Assembly (NCBI RefSeq): GCF_000519085.1
Contig: NZ_KI912577.1
Coordinates: 808,501 to 872,500, forward strand
From: Methylobacterium sp. 10
GTDB lineage: Bacteria > Pseudomonadota > Alphaproteobacteria > Rhizobiales > Beijerinckiaceae
DNA length: 64,000 bases
Direction of reading: 5' to 3'
Within the stretch, counting starts at the first letter, position 1, and the number at the start of each line of letters is the position of its first letter. The notes beneath the pieces were generated by a model. It saw nothing but the letters and a program-made list of their open reading frames with translations. It ran no database searches and had not been told where the DNA came from. Positions 1 to 9,222 of this stretch are shown piece by piece. A program made the position numbers and the translations under genes.

Positions 1-1
1 C

Positions 2-796
2 CTTGATCCCGAGGCGCCCTACGGCCTCGACATCTACACCCTGCGCCTTGCCGCGACCCGCCTCCGCCGTGGCGTGCGGGCGGTCCGCGAGGCCGACCGC
101 GTGGCCCTGCTGCATCCGCATTCCGAACGGGCCGCCGCCGGAGACCTGTTCGATCTGAACGCCGCGTTGCCGGCAACGGTCTCGCTCGGCCTCCTCTGCC
201 GGCCGCAGGATCTGGAGACCGTACTGGCCCGCCTCCCCGCCCATGCGGCCTGGACCAGCGACGTGGCGATCCTCGTCGACGCCCCCGACGGCCCGCCCTC
301 CGCCGCGCCCATCCGCGGCTATTCCACCGGCGCCGTGCGCATCGCCGCCCGTCCCCTCGCCGGCGATTTCGCGGCCCAGCGCAACGCGCTGCAGGATCTG
401 TCGCGGCGTGCCTGGATGCTCCAGCTCGATGCCGACGAGGACTTGGCACCCGCCGTGAGTGAGCTGCTTCCGGCGCTGGCCGCCCTGGCCGAGGAGGGGG
501 ACATCCTCTCCATCGGCCTGCCCCGGCGCAACCGCGTCGACGGGATCTTGTCCGATGTCTATCCGGACGTTCAGTACCGATTGAATCGCGCGCATGTCCG
601 CTTCCGCGGGCGTGTTCACGAGCGTCCCGATCTCGGCGGCGCGTGGCGGCGGGGCTTCATCACCCTCCACGGCGCCATCGAGCACCGGCTCTCGCGTGCC
701 CATGTGGAGGCGCGGTCCCGGCGCTACGAGGCGATGGACCCCGGCCGGGGGCGGCCGGAGGAGGAGACGGCGCTGCTGCGGCCCTACCGGCCCTGA
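2..796 (+). CDS. Glycosyltransferase, GT2-like, 5' end outside window
   Basis: The reading frame is open from base 2, so the N-terminus lies upstream of the window. The visible 264 residues include a nucleotide-sugar binding type DxD segment (LQLDADEDL, near 415-440) followed by a short region containing RVHERP, a pattern seen in GT2 enzymes resembling SunS and WaaE. The likely role is transfer of a sugar to a glycan or lipid acceptor at the cytoplasmic face; donor and acceptor cannot be read. It converges with the next gene, and the two 3' ends overlap by 13 bp. The family call is moderately secure; the substrate is unknown. Confidence 0.7.
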   Translation, partial: LDPEAPYGLDIYTLRLAATRLRRGVRAVREADRVALLHPHSERAAAGDLFDLNAALPATVSLGLLCRPQDLETVLARLPAHAAWTSDVAILVDAPDGPPSAAPIRGYSTGAVRIAARPLAGDFAAQRNALQDLSRRAWMLQLDADEDLAPAVSELLPALAALAEEGDILSIGLPRRNRVDGILSDVYPDVQYRLNRAHVRFRGRVHERPDLGGAWRRGFITLHGAIEHRLSRAHVEARSRRYEAMDPGRGRPEEETALLRPYRP

Positions 797-1986
797 CGCG
801 TTCCCGCGATGGCCCGTTCGTAGAGCGCCAGGGTCTCGGCCCCGAGCCGCGCCCGATCGAACGCGCCGCTCGCCGCCAGGGCGCGGTCCCGCAGGCGCAG
901 GCGCAGGACGGAATCCAAGAGCAGCGGACGGATGGCCTCGGCCAGGGCCACCCCCGTCGCCTCCCGCGCGAGGGTCCCTGCCCCCGGCACGCCGATAAAG
1001 GCGCGGGCGCTGGCATCCTCGGCGCAGGCCACCACCGGGCGGCCATGGGCCAGGGCCTCCTGGTAGACGAGGCCGAAGCTCTCGTAGCGCGAGGGGGCGA
1101 GCACCGCATGCGCCCGCGCATAGGCGGCCTCAAGGGCCGCGGCATCGATCCGGCCGAGGGGGCGCAGGCGCCGTCGCGCGGCAACGGGACAATCCACCGG
1201 GAGGTCGGCCTCGGCTACGCCGACGAGGGCGATCTCGAAGGAGGGAAGCGTTCCGGCCTCGCCTTCGGCACCGAGGATCGCGGCGGCGGCCAGCAGCAGA
1301 TCGAACCCCTTGCGCGGCTCGGCCCGGCCGACGAACAGCAGGCGGACCGGACCGTCCCTGGCCTCCGGATAGGGCGCGGCGCGGGCGCGTTCCAGCATCT
1401 CCGGGGGCAGGCTCAGGCCGATCACCGCGTGGGGTCGGGCGGGGCGGAGATCATAGAGCGCCGTCATTCGCGCCGCATGCTCGCCGGTGTTCGAGATGAG
1501 GCCGGCGCTCGCCCTGGCCTGCCGGCGTTCCAGCCGGTCGGCAGCGAGACCGTCGAGGCGGTTGCGCAGGGAGGTGGCCGGTTCGCGCGAGAAGGCGGCG
1601 GGCGTCGAGTTGCGGGTCACCAGGGGCGGGGCATCGCCGCCTCCGAGGAGGGAGGCCGGCCCATACCAGTTCGTGGCCTCGATGCAATCGAAGGGATGCC
1701 GGGCATGAGCCCGCAGCACCGCCCGGCGGAAGGCCATCGGCGCAGCGAGGTGCCCGGCCGATCCCCACAGGCGCAGCCGCGCGAGGGAGGAGCCCGGCGG
1801 GAGGCCGATCCCCTCGATTCCCACGCCCGCATGGTCGCCGGACCCGGTGCGGTCGAGGGTGAACACCGTGACAGTGACGCCGAGCGCGCTCAGGCTCTCG
1901 GCGATCTCGCGTGCGGCGGTGGAGAGCCCGCTCGGGGCCGGGGGATAGTCCCAGGCGAGGAGCGCCGTGCGCATGCGCCCCCTCAC
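784..1986 (-). CDS. GT4-family glycosyltransferase
   Basis: A 400-residue GT-B enzyme. The N-terminal half begins with TALLAWDYPPAPSGLSTAAR, the usual glycine-rich start of GT4 proteins. The C-terminal half has the donor-binding features LLFVGRAEPRKGFDLL and APSRYESFGLVYQEALAHG, the latter being the E-x7-E signature. Its start overlaps the stop of the upstream GT4 gene (1983-3059) by 4 bp, which indicates translational coupling in a two-gene minus-strand operon. It probably adds a hexose to a surface polysaccharide. MRTALLAW, four codons downstream, is an alternative start. Confidence 0.85.
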   Translation of the reverse strand: MRGRMRTALLAWDYPPAPSGLSTAAREIAESLSALGVTVTVFTLDRTGSGDHAGVGIEGIGLPPGSSLARLRLWGSAGHLAAPMAFRRAVLRAHARHPFDCIEATNWYGPASLLGGGDAPPLVTRNSTPAAFSREPATSLRNRLDGLAADRLERRQARASAGLISNTGEHAARMTALYDLRPARPHAVIGLSLPPEMLERARAAPYPEARDGPVRLLFVGRAEPRKGFDLLLAAAAILGAEGEAGTLPSFEIALVGVAEADLPVDCPVAARRRLRPLGRIDAAALEAAYARAHAVLAPSRYESFGLVYQEALAHGRPVVACAEDASARAFIGVPGAGTLAREATGVALAEAIRPLLLDSVLRLRLRDRALAASGAFDRARLGAETLALYERAIAGTRQGR

Positions 1987-3059
1987 CGGCCGAGCAGGCG
2001 CCGGTAGATGGCGAGGTAGTCGGCGGCCATGCGCTCGGCGGTGAAGCGCGTCTCGAAGCGGCGGCGCACCTGCGTCCGGTCGAGCTCGCCCACCCGCGCC
2101 AGGGCCGCCACCGCCTCGGCCTCGGAGGAGACGACGAAGCCCGTGACCCCGTCCTCGACGATCTCGGGCACGGAGCCCCGGTTCCAGGCGATCACCGGGG
2201 TGCCGCAGGCCATGGCCTCGATCATCACGAGGCCGAAGGGTTCCGGCCAGTCGATGGGAAACAGCAGGGCGCGCGCGCCGCCGAGGAGCCGGCCCTTTGC
2301 GGCATCGTCCACCGGGCCGACATAGACGGCGTCGTCACCGAGCAGCGGGCGGACCGCCCGGTCGAAATAGTCCGGGTTACCCACATCCACCGTCCCGGCG
2401 AGGCGGATCGGCAGGCCCGCCGCCCGTGCGACGCGGATGGCGACGTCGGGCCGCTTCTGGTCGGTCATCCGGCCGATGAAGGCGAGATAGCCCTCCGGCT
2501 CCGTCCGCAGGACGTAACGGTCGCGAGCGATACCGTGATGGACGATGCCGGCGCGGTTCGCCGCCGGGATGCCGGCTTCCTGCGCCGCCGAGATCGCCGC
2601 TACGGGCAGGTCGGGGAAGCCGGCGAAGAACAGCGCCCGGTCGCGCTCGTCCACGCGCCAATGCACCGTCGTCAGGCTGCGGCATCGCCGCGCGCCGAGT
2701 ACGGGAGCATGCGCGAATTCGCCGTGGCAATGGACGATGTCGAAGTCGTCGAGGCGACGGGCAAGCGCCTCCATCTGCAGGGCTTCAAGGGCCGCGGGTA
2801 CCCCCGGAGCCACCCGGCCCTCACGGGCCTCCAGGGCGGCGAGACTGAGATGATCCCCGACCCTTGGTATATCTGTCACACTGTCCGCCGGGGCGAAGAG
2901 CGTTACCTCCACCTGCAAGTTTCGCAGTGCTATGCTGAGATCGTGGATGACGCGCTCCGTCCCGCCATGATGCGTCGGAGGGGTCGGAAAGATGTTGGGT
3001 GCAACCTGTGCGACACGGATTACGGGTTGTTCTTGTGTTTTAGGTATGAAAGTCGACAT
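1983..3059 (-). CDS. GT4-family glycosyltransferase
   Basis: A 358-residue GT-B glycosyltransferase. The start at 3059 gives the family N-terminus (IRVAQVAPNIFPTPPTHHGG, acceptor-side glycine loop); the frame stays open further upstream, but that sequence lies inside the divergent sucrose-phosphate synthase gene. The middle shows DIVHCHGEFAH, and the donor domain has YLAFIGRMTDQKRPDVAI and FPIDWPEPFGLVMIEAMACG, the E-x7-E motif. Such proteins with the P-T-x-x-x-GG-x-E start are common in bacterial exopolysaccharide clusters. Only 36 bp separate it from the divergent gene, so the two promoters must overlap each other or the coding ends. Confidence 0.85.
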   Translation of the reverse strand: MSTFIPKTQEQPVIRVAQVAPNIFPTPPTHHGGTERVIHDLSIALRNLQVEVTLFAPADSVTDIPRVGDHLSLAALEAREGRVAPGVPAALEALQMEALARRLDDFDIVHCHGEFAHAPVLGARRCRSLTTVHWRVDERDRALFFAGFPDLPVAAISAAQEAGIPAANRAGIVHHGIARDRYVLRTEPEGYLAFIGRMTDQKRPDVAIRVARAAGLPIRLAGTVDVGNPDYFDRAVRPLLGDDAVYVGPVDDAAKGRLLGGARALLFPIDWPEPFGLVMIEAMACGTPVIAWNRGSVPEIVEDGVTGFVVSSEAEAVAALARVGELDRTQVRRRFETRFTAERMAADYLAIYRRLLGR

Positions 3060-3095
3060 TTTATCCGTGCTCGATGTGTCGGCACCCCGCCGCTG

Positions 3096-5150
3096 ATGTT
3101 CGTTCTTCACATCGCGCTTCAAGGATGTCTTCGCGGGGACGATGTCGCCTACGGCCTCACCGCCGATACGGGCGGCCATATCCGCTACCTGCTCGATCTC
3201 GTCCGGGCCTGTGCCCGGGACGCGGCTGCGGACCGGATCGTCATCGCCACCCGCCTGTTCGAAAGTTCGCTCGGGGCCGACTACGCCGTGCCCGAGGAAG
3301 TCGTATCGGACAAGGTGACGATCGTGCGACTCGCCAGCGCGTCGCCGGACTACCTGCCCAAGGAAGCGCTGCGCGGGGAGGTGCAAAGCTTCTCAGAAGC
3401 CCTCGTCGCCTGGATCGCCGCGCAGCCCGTGCGCCCCGACATGATCCACGCGCATTATGCCGATGCCGCCGCCGTCGCCGCCCTGGTCGAGGACCGGCTG
3501 GGCATCCCCTTCGTGTTCACCGCCCATTCCCTCGGGCGGGTGAAGGTCCGCGCCATGGGCCGGCCGCCGACGGATACCCCGTCCCTGGCGCACCGGATCG
3601 CGGCCGAGGAGACGGCCCTTGCCCGCGCCGCCCTGGTCGTCGCTTCCTCCCGCGACGAGGCCGAGGTGCAATACGCGACCTATGCGGCCTACGATCCCGG
3701 CCGCATCCGCGTCCTGCCGCCGGGCAGCGACCTGGCGCGCTTCCACGCGGCGCGGACCTGCCCGAGGGTGGACGCCTCCATCGACCGCTTCCTGCGCGAA
3801 CCCGGAAAACCCGCCCTGCTCGCCCTTGCCCGGCCCGTGGCGAGAAAGAACCTCGCCGCCCTGGTCACCGCCTATGGCGAGAGCCCGGAGCTCCAGGCCC
3901 GCGCCAACCTCGTCCTCGTGGCCGGAACCCGCGACGACCTCGCCGACCTCGACGGCGGCATGGCCGAGACCATGCGCGACCTCCTCGTGCTCATCGACCG
4001 CCACGACCTCTACGGGCGGGTGGCCTATCCGAAGACCCACCGCCCCGACGACGTGCCGGCCCTGTACGCCTATGCCCGCGAGCGCGGCGGGGTGTTCGTC
4101 AACCCGGCCCTCAACGAGCCCTTCGGCCTGACCCTGCTCGAGGCCTCCGCCGCCGGCCTGCCCCTGGTCGCCACCGACAGCGGCGGCCCCAACGACATCG
4201 TCGAGACCTGCGGCAACGGCCTCCTCGTCGATCCGCGTGATCCGGCCGGGATCGCGCGGGCCTGCCTGCGCATCCTCACCGAGCCCGGCCTGCGCGACCG
4301 CTTCGTCGCCGGCGGCGAGCGGGCGGCGGCGGCCTACGATTGGGACCGGCACGCCCTGCGCTACCACGCCCTGCTGCGCGCCCTCGGGGCGGCCGAGGCG
4401 CCGCCGAGCCATCCGCGCCAGCTCCTGATCTGCGACATCGACAACACCCTGGTCGGGTGCGACGCCGGCCTCACCGCGTTCCGCCTCTGGCGCAGCGAGC
4501 AGGAGGGCCTCGCCTTCGGCGTCGCCACCGGGCGGTCGTTCCACAGCGCCATGGCGATCCTGGAGCAGCAGGCGAGCCCGCGCCCCCAGGTGATGATCAC
4601 GTCGGTGGGCTCGGAGATCTACCATCTCGACGCCAACGGGGTGAGCTACACCGCCGACCGGTCCTGGCGGGACACGGTCTCCCGTGGCTGGAGCCGGGAG
4701 GAGGTGCGGGCCGTGCTCGGGCAGGTTCCCGACCTCGTTCCGCAGGGCCCCCTGGAACAGCGCCCGCACAAGCTCAGCTATTTCGGCGATGCCGCCACCG
4801 CCCGGCGCGTGCGGGGCAGACTCGACGCTTCGGGCCTCGCCGCCTCGATCATCCACAGCCACGGCCGCTACCTCGACGTGCTGCCGCCCGCGGCCTCGAA
4901 GGGGACGGCGGTCGACCACGTCCGCGCACTCTACGGCCTCGCCGAAGGCGACGTGTTCGTTGCGGGCGATTCCGGCAACGACGTGGAGATGCTGCGGGTG
5001 CGGCGACAGGCGATCATCGTCGCCAACTTCTCCGACGACCTCGCCACCCATGCGGCGCTCGGCCATTCCTACGTCGCCCGCGCCTCGCATGCGCGCGGTG
5101 TCATCGAGGGCGTTGCGCATTTCCGGAAGATGCCCGTCCATGCCGGCTAG
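3096..5150 (+). CDS. Sucrose-phosphate synthase with C-terminal sucrose-phosphatase domain
   Basis: A two-domain protein of 684 residues. Residues 1 to about 430 are a GT4 domain with LHIALQGCLRG, DTGGHIRYLLDL, LARPVARKNLAALVTAYGE and NPALNEPFGLTLLEASAAG, as in sucrose-phosphate synthases that join UDP-glucose and fructose-6-phosphate. From about residue 440 a HAD-IIB phosphatase follows, with the nucleophile motif LLICDIDNTLVG and the late motif AGDSGNDVEML. The fusion implies that one polypeptide makes and dephosphorylates sucrose-6-phosphate, or a mannosyl/glucosyl analogue. I chose the ATG at 3096 because the conserved SPS start follows it directly. It overlaps the next gene by 11 bp. The exact sugar specificity is inferred. 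Confidence 0.85.
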   Translation: MFVLHIALQGCLRGDDVAYGLTADTGGHIRYLLDLVRACARDAAADRIVIATRLFESSLGADYAVPEEVVSDKVTIVRLASASPDYLPKEALRGEVQSFSEALVAWIAAQPVRPDMIHAHYADAAAVAALVEDRLGIPFVFTAHSLGRVKVRAMGRPPTDTPSLAHRIAAEETALARAALVVASSRDEAEVQYATYAAYDPGRIRVLPPGSDLARFHAARTCPRVDASIDRFLREPGKPALLALARPVARKNLAALVTAYGESPELQARANLVLVAGTRDDLADLDGGMAETMRDLLVLIDRHDLYGRVAYPKTHRPDDVPALYAYARERGGVFVNPALNEPFGLTLLEASAAGLPLVATDSGGPNDIVETCGNGLLVDPRDPAGIARACLRILTEPGLRDRFVAGGERAAAAYDWDRHALRYHALLRALGAAEAPPSHPRQLLICDIDNTLVGCDAGLTAFRLWRSEQEGLAFGVATGRSFHSAMAILEQQASPRPQVMITSVGSEIYHLDANGVSYTADRSWRDTVSRGWSREEVRAVLGQVPDLVPQGPLEQRPHKLSYFGDAATARRVRGRLDASGLAASIIHSHGRYLDVLPPAASKGTAVDHVRALYGLAEGDVFVAGDSGNDVEMLRVRRQAIIVANFSDDLATHAALGHSYVARASHARGVIEGVAHFRKMPVHAG

Positions 5151-6012
5151 AGCGCTCTCCGTCAGCGTTCTCACCCTGGTCCGCCACCGCGAGGAGCATC
5201 TGCGCAACCTGATGCGCGGGCTCGCCCGACAGACGGTGGCGCCCCTGGAACTCGTGATCGCCTGGATGCAGCCGGAGCCGGTCCCCGACCTCCCGGATCC
5301 CGGCTGTCCCGTCCGGCACCTGCACGTGCCGGGTGAGCCGATGCCGCTGGCCGCCGCCCGCAACCGCGCCGCCGAGGCGGCGCAGGGCGAGCGCCTGATC
5401 TTCCTCGACGTGGATTGCATCCCCGGGCCGGGGCTGGTCGCGGCCTATGCCGGAGCCGAGGCCGAGGCTCTGCTGCTCGGCGAAGTGCTCTACTTGCCCG
5501 AGGGCGCCGTGGGCCCTCGCCTCGATTGCGAGGCGCTCGACCGTGCCGGGCGGGTGCATCCGGCCAAGCCCCCGATCCCGGAGACCGGCCTGCGCCCGGA
5601 ACCGGAGGCGCGGGAACTCTGGGGCCTGTCCTTCGCCCTCCCGGCTTCCGCCTACCGCAGCGTCGGCGGCATGGACGAGGGCTTCTCGGGCTATGGCGGC
5701 GAGGAAACCGATTTCGCCGTGCGCCTTGCGGCCTCCGGCCTGCCGACCTTCTGGATCGCGGGCGCGCGGGCCTACCACCAGCATCACCCGGTCCACGTGC
5801 CGCCCCTGCCGCATTTCGAGTCGATCCTGCGCAACGCCACCCGCTTCCATGCCCGGCACGGCACCTGGTGCATGGAATACTGGCTCGGCCAGTTCCGCGA
5901 TGCCGGCCTCATCGCCTGGGACGCGCAGGCCACCTCCATCCGGCGCCTGCGCGCACCCGACCCCGCCGAGATCGCCGCCGCCCGACAGCCCGGCACGCGC
6001 CTGTTCTCCTGA
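5140..6012 (+). CDS. GT2-family glycosyltransferase with GT7-type C-terminal region
   Basis: A 290-residue GT-A type enzyme. VSVLTLVRHREEHLRNLMRG opens the Rossmann-like domain, IFLDVDCIPGP carries the DxD metal/nucleotide-sugar motif, and SGYGGEETDFAVRLA matches the GYGxEDxD acceptor motif of the galactosyltransferase (Glyco_transf_7C) subdomain. The ATG at 5140 sits inside the end of the SPS gene, 11 bp before its stop, so translation is coupled. It closely resembles the protein at 7182-8135 in motif order (both have LAAARNRA and YHQxHP), so the two are probably duplicates with different acceptors. Confidence 0.85.
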   Translation: MPARALSVSVLTLVRHREEHLRNLMRGLARQTVAPLELVIAWMQPEPVPDLPDPGCPVRHLHVPGEPMPLAAARNRAAEAAQGERLIFLDVDCIPGPGLVAAYAGAEAEALLLGEVLYLPEGAVGPRLDCEALDRAGRVHPAKPPIPETGLRPEPEARELWGLSFALPASAYRSVGGMDEGFSGYGGEETDFAVRLAASGLPTFWIAGARAYHQHHPVHVPPLPHFESILRNATRFHARHGTWCMEYWLGQFRDAGLIAWDAQATSIRRLRAPDPAEIAAARQPGTRLFS

Positions 6013-6028
6013 ACCCACCTCGAGTCCC

Positions 6029-7147
6029 ATGACGAAACCCATCGCCTTCTTCGTCCACCACCAGGGGCGCGGGCACGCCAACCGCACCCGCGCCGTGGTG
6101 GCCGAGTTCGCCGCCACGCGGCCCGTCTCCGTCCTCACTGCCGATCCGAGCCTGTTCGACGGGTTCTCCCGCGATATCGAGATTGTCGCCCTGCCCAACA
6201 TGATCGGCGCCAGGGTGCCCACCGCGCGGCTGTTCGCCGAACCGACACCCCGCGTGATGCACTGCGTGCCGCTGGGCGTGAGCGAGACGCGCCGGACCAT
6301 GCGCACCATCCTCGACCACCTCGACGACCGGGAGGTCGGCCTGTTCGTTGTGGACGTCTCGGCCGAGATCGCCCTGCTGGCGCGCGCGGCGAGCGTGCCG
6401 GCTGTGCAGATCCGCATGCACGGCGACCGCTCCGACATCGGCCATGTGGGCGCCTACGAGGCCTGCATCGGCATGCTCGCCCCCTTCGACGAGCGGCTGG
6501 AGCAGGACGATTACCCGGACTACCTCCGCGCCAGGACCTTCTATAGCGGCGGCCTGTGCACCAGCGTCGATCCGGTGCTCCCCCGCGCCGAGGCCCGCGC
6601 CCGCTTGCGGCTCGATCCCCACCGGGAGATCGTCGTCGCCGTGACCGGCGGCGGGGGCAGCGGCACGCCCTACGCGCCTCTCACCGTGGCGGCACGCGCC
6701 GTGCCCGACGCCCTCTGGCTGACCCTGGGGCCGACCCACCGCGAGGGGCACGAGACCGATTTCGGCAATCTGCGCGAACTCGGATGGGTGCCGTCCGTGA
6801 CCGACTACCTCGCCGCCGCCGACATCGTCATCGCGTCCGCCGGCGACAACACGGTCCACGAGGTGGCGCGGGTGGGAGGGCGCCTCGTGGTGATGCCCGA
6901 ATGGCGCTATTTCGGCGAGCAGACGCGCAAGGCCGAGGCCCTGGTGCGCCTCGGCGTCGCCGTGCAGGCCCCGCACTGGCCCGGCGACCTCCAGGGCTGG
7001 CGCGACCTCCTCGACCGGGCGCGCCGCCTCGACGGGGAGACCCTGCGCCCGCTCCACGCCCCGGAGGCCGCCGCCCGCGCCGCCGGCTGGCTCGAAACCC
7101 TCACCGACGAACTCTGGGCCGGCGCTCCCGCCGCGCCAGGCGCCTGA
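6029..7147 (+). CDS. MurG/GT28-like glycosyltransferase
   Basis: A 372-residue GT-B protein. It opens with AFFVHHQGRGHANRTRAVV, where the G-x-GH motif is typical of MurG, monogalactosyldiacylglycerol synthase and related GT28/GT1 enzymes. The C-terminal half has VAVTGGGGSGTPYAPL and later ADIVIASAGDNTVHEVARVG, the donor-binding helix in which a glycine-serine-rich loop and a conserved glutamate contact the nucleotide sugar. It starts 16 bp after the preceding GT2 stop and belongs to the same operon. The role is probably transfer of a UDP-sugar to a membrane or secondary-metabolite acceptor; the substrate is not readable. Confidence 0.75.
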   Translation: MTKPIAFFVHHQGRGHANRTRAVVAEFAATRPVSVLTADPSLFDGFSRDIEIVALPNMIGARVPTARLFAEPTPRVMHCVPLGVSETRRTMRTILDHLDDREVGLFVVDVSAEIALLARAASVPAVQIRMHGDRSDIGHVGAYEACIGMLAPFDERLEQDDYPDYLRARTFYSGGLCTSVDPVLPRAEARARLRLDPHREIVVAVTGGGGSGTPYAPLTVAARAVPDALWLTLGPTHREGHETDFGNLRELGWVPSVTDYLAAADIVIASAGDNTVHEVARVGGRLVVMPEWRYFGEQTRKAEALVRLGVAVQAPHWPGDLQGWRDLLDRARRLDGETLRPLHAPEAAARAAGWLETLTDELWAGAPAAPGA

Positions 7148-7181
7148 CCCCTTCCGCTCCCCCAAGAACCGGACCTCGAGA

Positions 7182-8135
7182 ATGTCGACCGTTTCCGTCG
7201 TGACGCTGGCCAAGGGACGGCCTACGCATCTCACCAACCTCGTCCTCGGCCTGATGCGTCAGACGCAAGCTCCCGCCGAACTCGTCGTCGCCCGCATGCA
7301 GGACGATCCCTACGACCTGCCGGAGGCGCCGTTCCCGATCCGCCAGATCCCGGTGGCGGGCGACCCGCTGCCGCTCGCCGCCGCGCGCAACCGCGCCGTG
7401 GCGGTCGCATCGGGGGAGGCGGTGGTCTTCCTCGACGTGGACTGCATCCCCGCGCCCACCCTCGTGGCGGATTACGCCCGCCGCCTCGAGGAATGCGACG
7501 GATTGCTGATGGGCGAGGTGCTCTACCTCCCCGGCGGCGCCACCGCCGGCGCGTGGAACTACGACGGCTTCGCGGATGTCGCCGTCCGGCATTCGGACCG
7601 GCGCGGCCCGCCGGCCGAGGGTATCGAGATCTGCAATGATTATCGCTGCTTCTGGTCCCTGAACTTCGCCATGCGGCGGGCGACCTTCCTCGGCGTCGGC
7701 GGTTTCGACGAGCGCTACGCGGGCTATGGCGGCGAGGACACCGATTTCGGCAAGCTCCTCGACGAGCGCGGCATCGCCATCGCCTGGCTCGAGGGTGCGC
7801 GGGTCTATCACCAGTACCATCCGCACCACATGCCGCCGATCCATCATCTCGACAGCGTGGTGCGCAACGCCGAGCTGTTCGAGGCGAAGTGGGGCTACCG
7901 GACCATGGGCCATTGGCTCCATGCGTTCCGCCTCATGGGGCTGATCGACGACACGCCCGGGCGGCCGATCCGCATCCTGCGCCCACCGGATGCCGACGAT
8001 CTCGCGCTCACGGGCCAGCAGAGCCACCAGCCCTATTCCAACACGGCCTCGGTCATCCGCATCCTCGATGCACGGAACGCCGCCGCCCTCGGCGAACGGG
8101 CCGGGGCCCTCGCGGCGGAGCCCGAGCCGGCATGA
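7182..8135 (+). CDS. GT2-family glycosyltransferase with GT7-type C-terminal region
   Basis: A 317-residue GT-A enzyme: SVVTLAKGRPTHLTNLVLG at the N-terminus, LPLAAARNRA, the metal-binding VVFLDVDCIPAP, and the acceptor-side YAGYGGEDTDFGKLL with a conserved EDTDF. It is a paralogue of 5140-6012, sharing these blocks and the YHQYHPHH region. It begins 34 bp after the GT28-like gene and ends 10 bp before the next GT4 gene, so the five plus-strand genes from 3096 to 9222 look like one transcription unit. It probably extends the same glycan as its neighbours. Confidence 0.85.
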   Translation: MSTVSVVTLAKGRPTHLTNLVLGLMRQTQAPAELVVARMQDDPYDLPEAPFPIRQIPVAGDPLPLAAARNRAVAVASGEAVVFLDVDCIPAPTLVADYARRLEECDGLLMGEVLYLPGGATAGAWNYDGFADVAVRHSDRRGPPAEGIEICNDYRCFWSLNFAMRRATFLGVGGFDERYAGYGGEDTDFGKLLDERGIAIAWLEGARVYHQYHPHHMPPIHHLDSVVRNAELFEAKWGYRTMGHWLHAFRLMGLIDDTPGRPIRILRPPDADDLALTGQQSHQPYSNTASVIRILDARNAAALGERAGALAAEPEPA

Positions 8136-8145
8136 AAGCCATCCG

Positions 8146-9222
8146 ATGAGGATTGCGCTCCTCGCCCATGTGCGCCAGCCCATCGCCCAGCCCTTCAAGG
8201 GCGGCATGGAGGCCCATAGCTGGCACCTCGCCCGGGGGCTGCAGGCTCGCGGCCACGAGGTCGTGCTGTTCGCCTCCGGCGACAGCGACCCGCGCTTCAC
8301 CCTCGACCCGGTCCTGCCCGAGCACCAGGAGCGGACGTTCCCCGGCCAGGAGCATACCGGCAACCCGGCGCTGATCGCCCATCTCGATGCCGGCTACGCC
8401 GCCGCCTGCGATCGGATCGCCGCCGGCGGCTTCGACGTGGTCCACAACAATAGCCTCAGCCGCCTGCCCCTGGCGCGCGGGCGAACGGAGGCGGTGCCCA
8501 CCGTCACCTCCCTCCACGTGCCGCCCTACGATGCCCTGCGCTGGTTCGTTCACGACGGCGTCGCCCCCTCGCACCGGATCACGGTGACGTCGCAAGGGCA
8601 GCTGCGTGCCTGGTTCCCGGAGGGGGCGCCGCCCGAGGTGTCGGTGCTCCCCAACGGCATCGACCCGGCCGATTGGCCCTACCGCGACCGTGGCGACGGC
8701 AGCGCCGTCTGGTGCGGCCGGATCACGCCCTACAAGGGGACGCACCTCGCCATCGAGGCGGCGCGGAAGGCGGGCATCGCCCTCACCCTCTTCGGCTCGA
8801 CGGAGGATGCCGGATACTGGGAGGAGACGGTCAGGCCACTCCTCGGCGGGGCGATCCGCTATGGCGGCCATCTCGATGGAGCCTCGCTCGCAGCGGAAGT
8901 CGGCCGGGCCTCGGTCTTCCTGTTCACACCCTGCTGGGACGAGCCCTTCGGCCTCGTCGCCATCGAGGCCATGGCCTGCGGCCTGCCCGTGGCCAGCATC
9001 GACAGGGGAGCGGCTCGCGAGGTCATCGGCGAGGCAGGCGCCTTCGCCCCGCCCGGAGACGACACCGCCCTCGCCGACGCGATCGGGCGGGCATTGGCCA
9101 TCCCGCGACGGAGCGCGCATGACCGCGTCCGCCGCCACTTCACCCACGACGTCTGGCTGGACGCGTGCGAGGCGCTGTACGCCGACGTCAGACAGTCGCA
9201 TCCCGGCAGCCGGAATCGATAG
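8146..9222 (+). CDS. GT4-family glycosyltransferase
   Basis: A 358-residue GT-B protein and the last gene of the plus-strand block. N-terminal features are MRIALLAHVRQPIAQPFKGG and DVVHNNSLSRLPL; the donor domain has VWCGRITPYKGTHLAIEAA and FTPCWDEPFGLVAIEAMACG with the E-x7-E motif. It resembles the protein at 1983-3059 (the same PFGLV-IEAMACG core), so the two are probably paralogues that act on the same or a related glycan. The start at 8146 gives the standard GT4 opening and lies 10 bp after the previous stop. Confidence 0.85.
   Translation: MRIALLAHVRQPIAQPFKGGMEAHSWHLARGLQARGHEVVLFASGDSDPRFTLDPVLPEHQERTFPGQEHTGNPALIAHLDAGYAAACDRIAAGGFDVVHNNSLSRLPLARGRTEAVPTVTSLHVPPYDALRWFVHDGVAPSHRITVTSQGQLRAWFPEGAPPEVSVLPNGIDPADWPYRDRGDGSAVWCGRITPYKGTHLAIEAARKAGIALTLFGSTEDAGYWEETVRPLLGGAIRYGGHLDGASLAAEVGRASVFLFTPCWDEPFGLVAIEAMACGLPVASIDRGAAREVIGEAGAFAPPGDDTALADAIGRALAIPRRSAHDRVRRHFTHDVWLDACEALYADVRQSHPGSRNR

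Noticed and set aside
1911..3095. Long plus-strand open frame in front of the sucrose-phosphate synthase
   Set aside because: It is antisense to a well-conserved GT4 gene (1983-3059), and SPS homology starts only at 3096.
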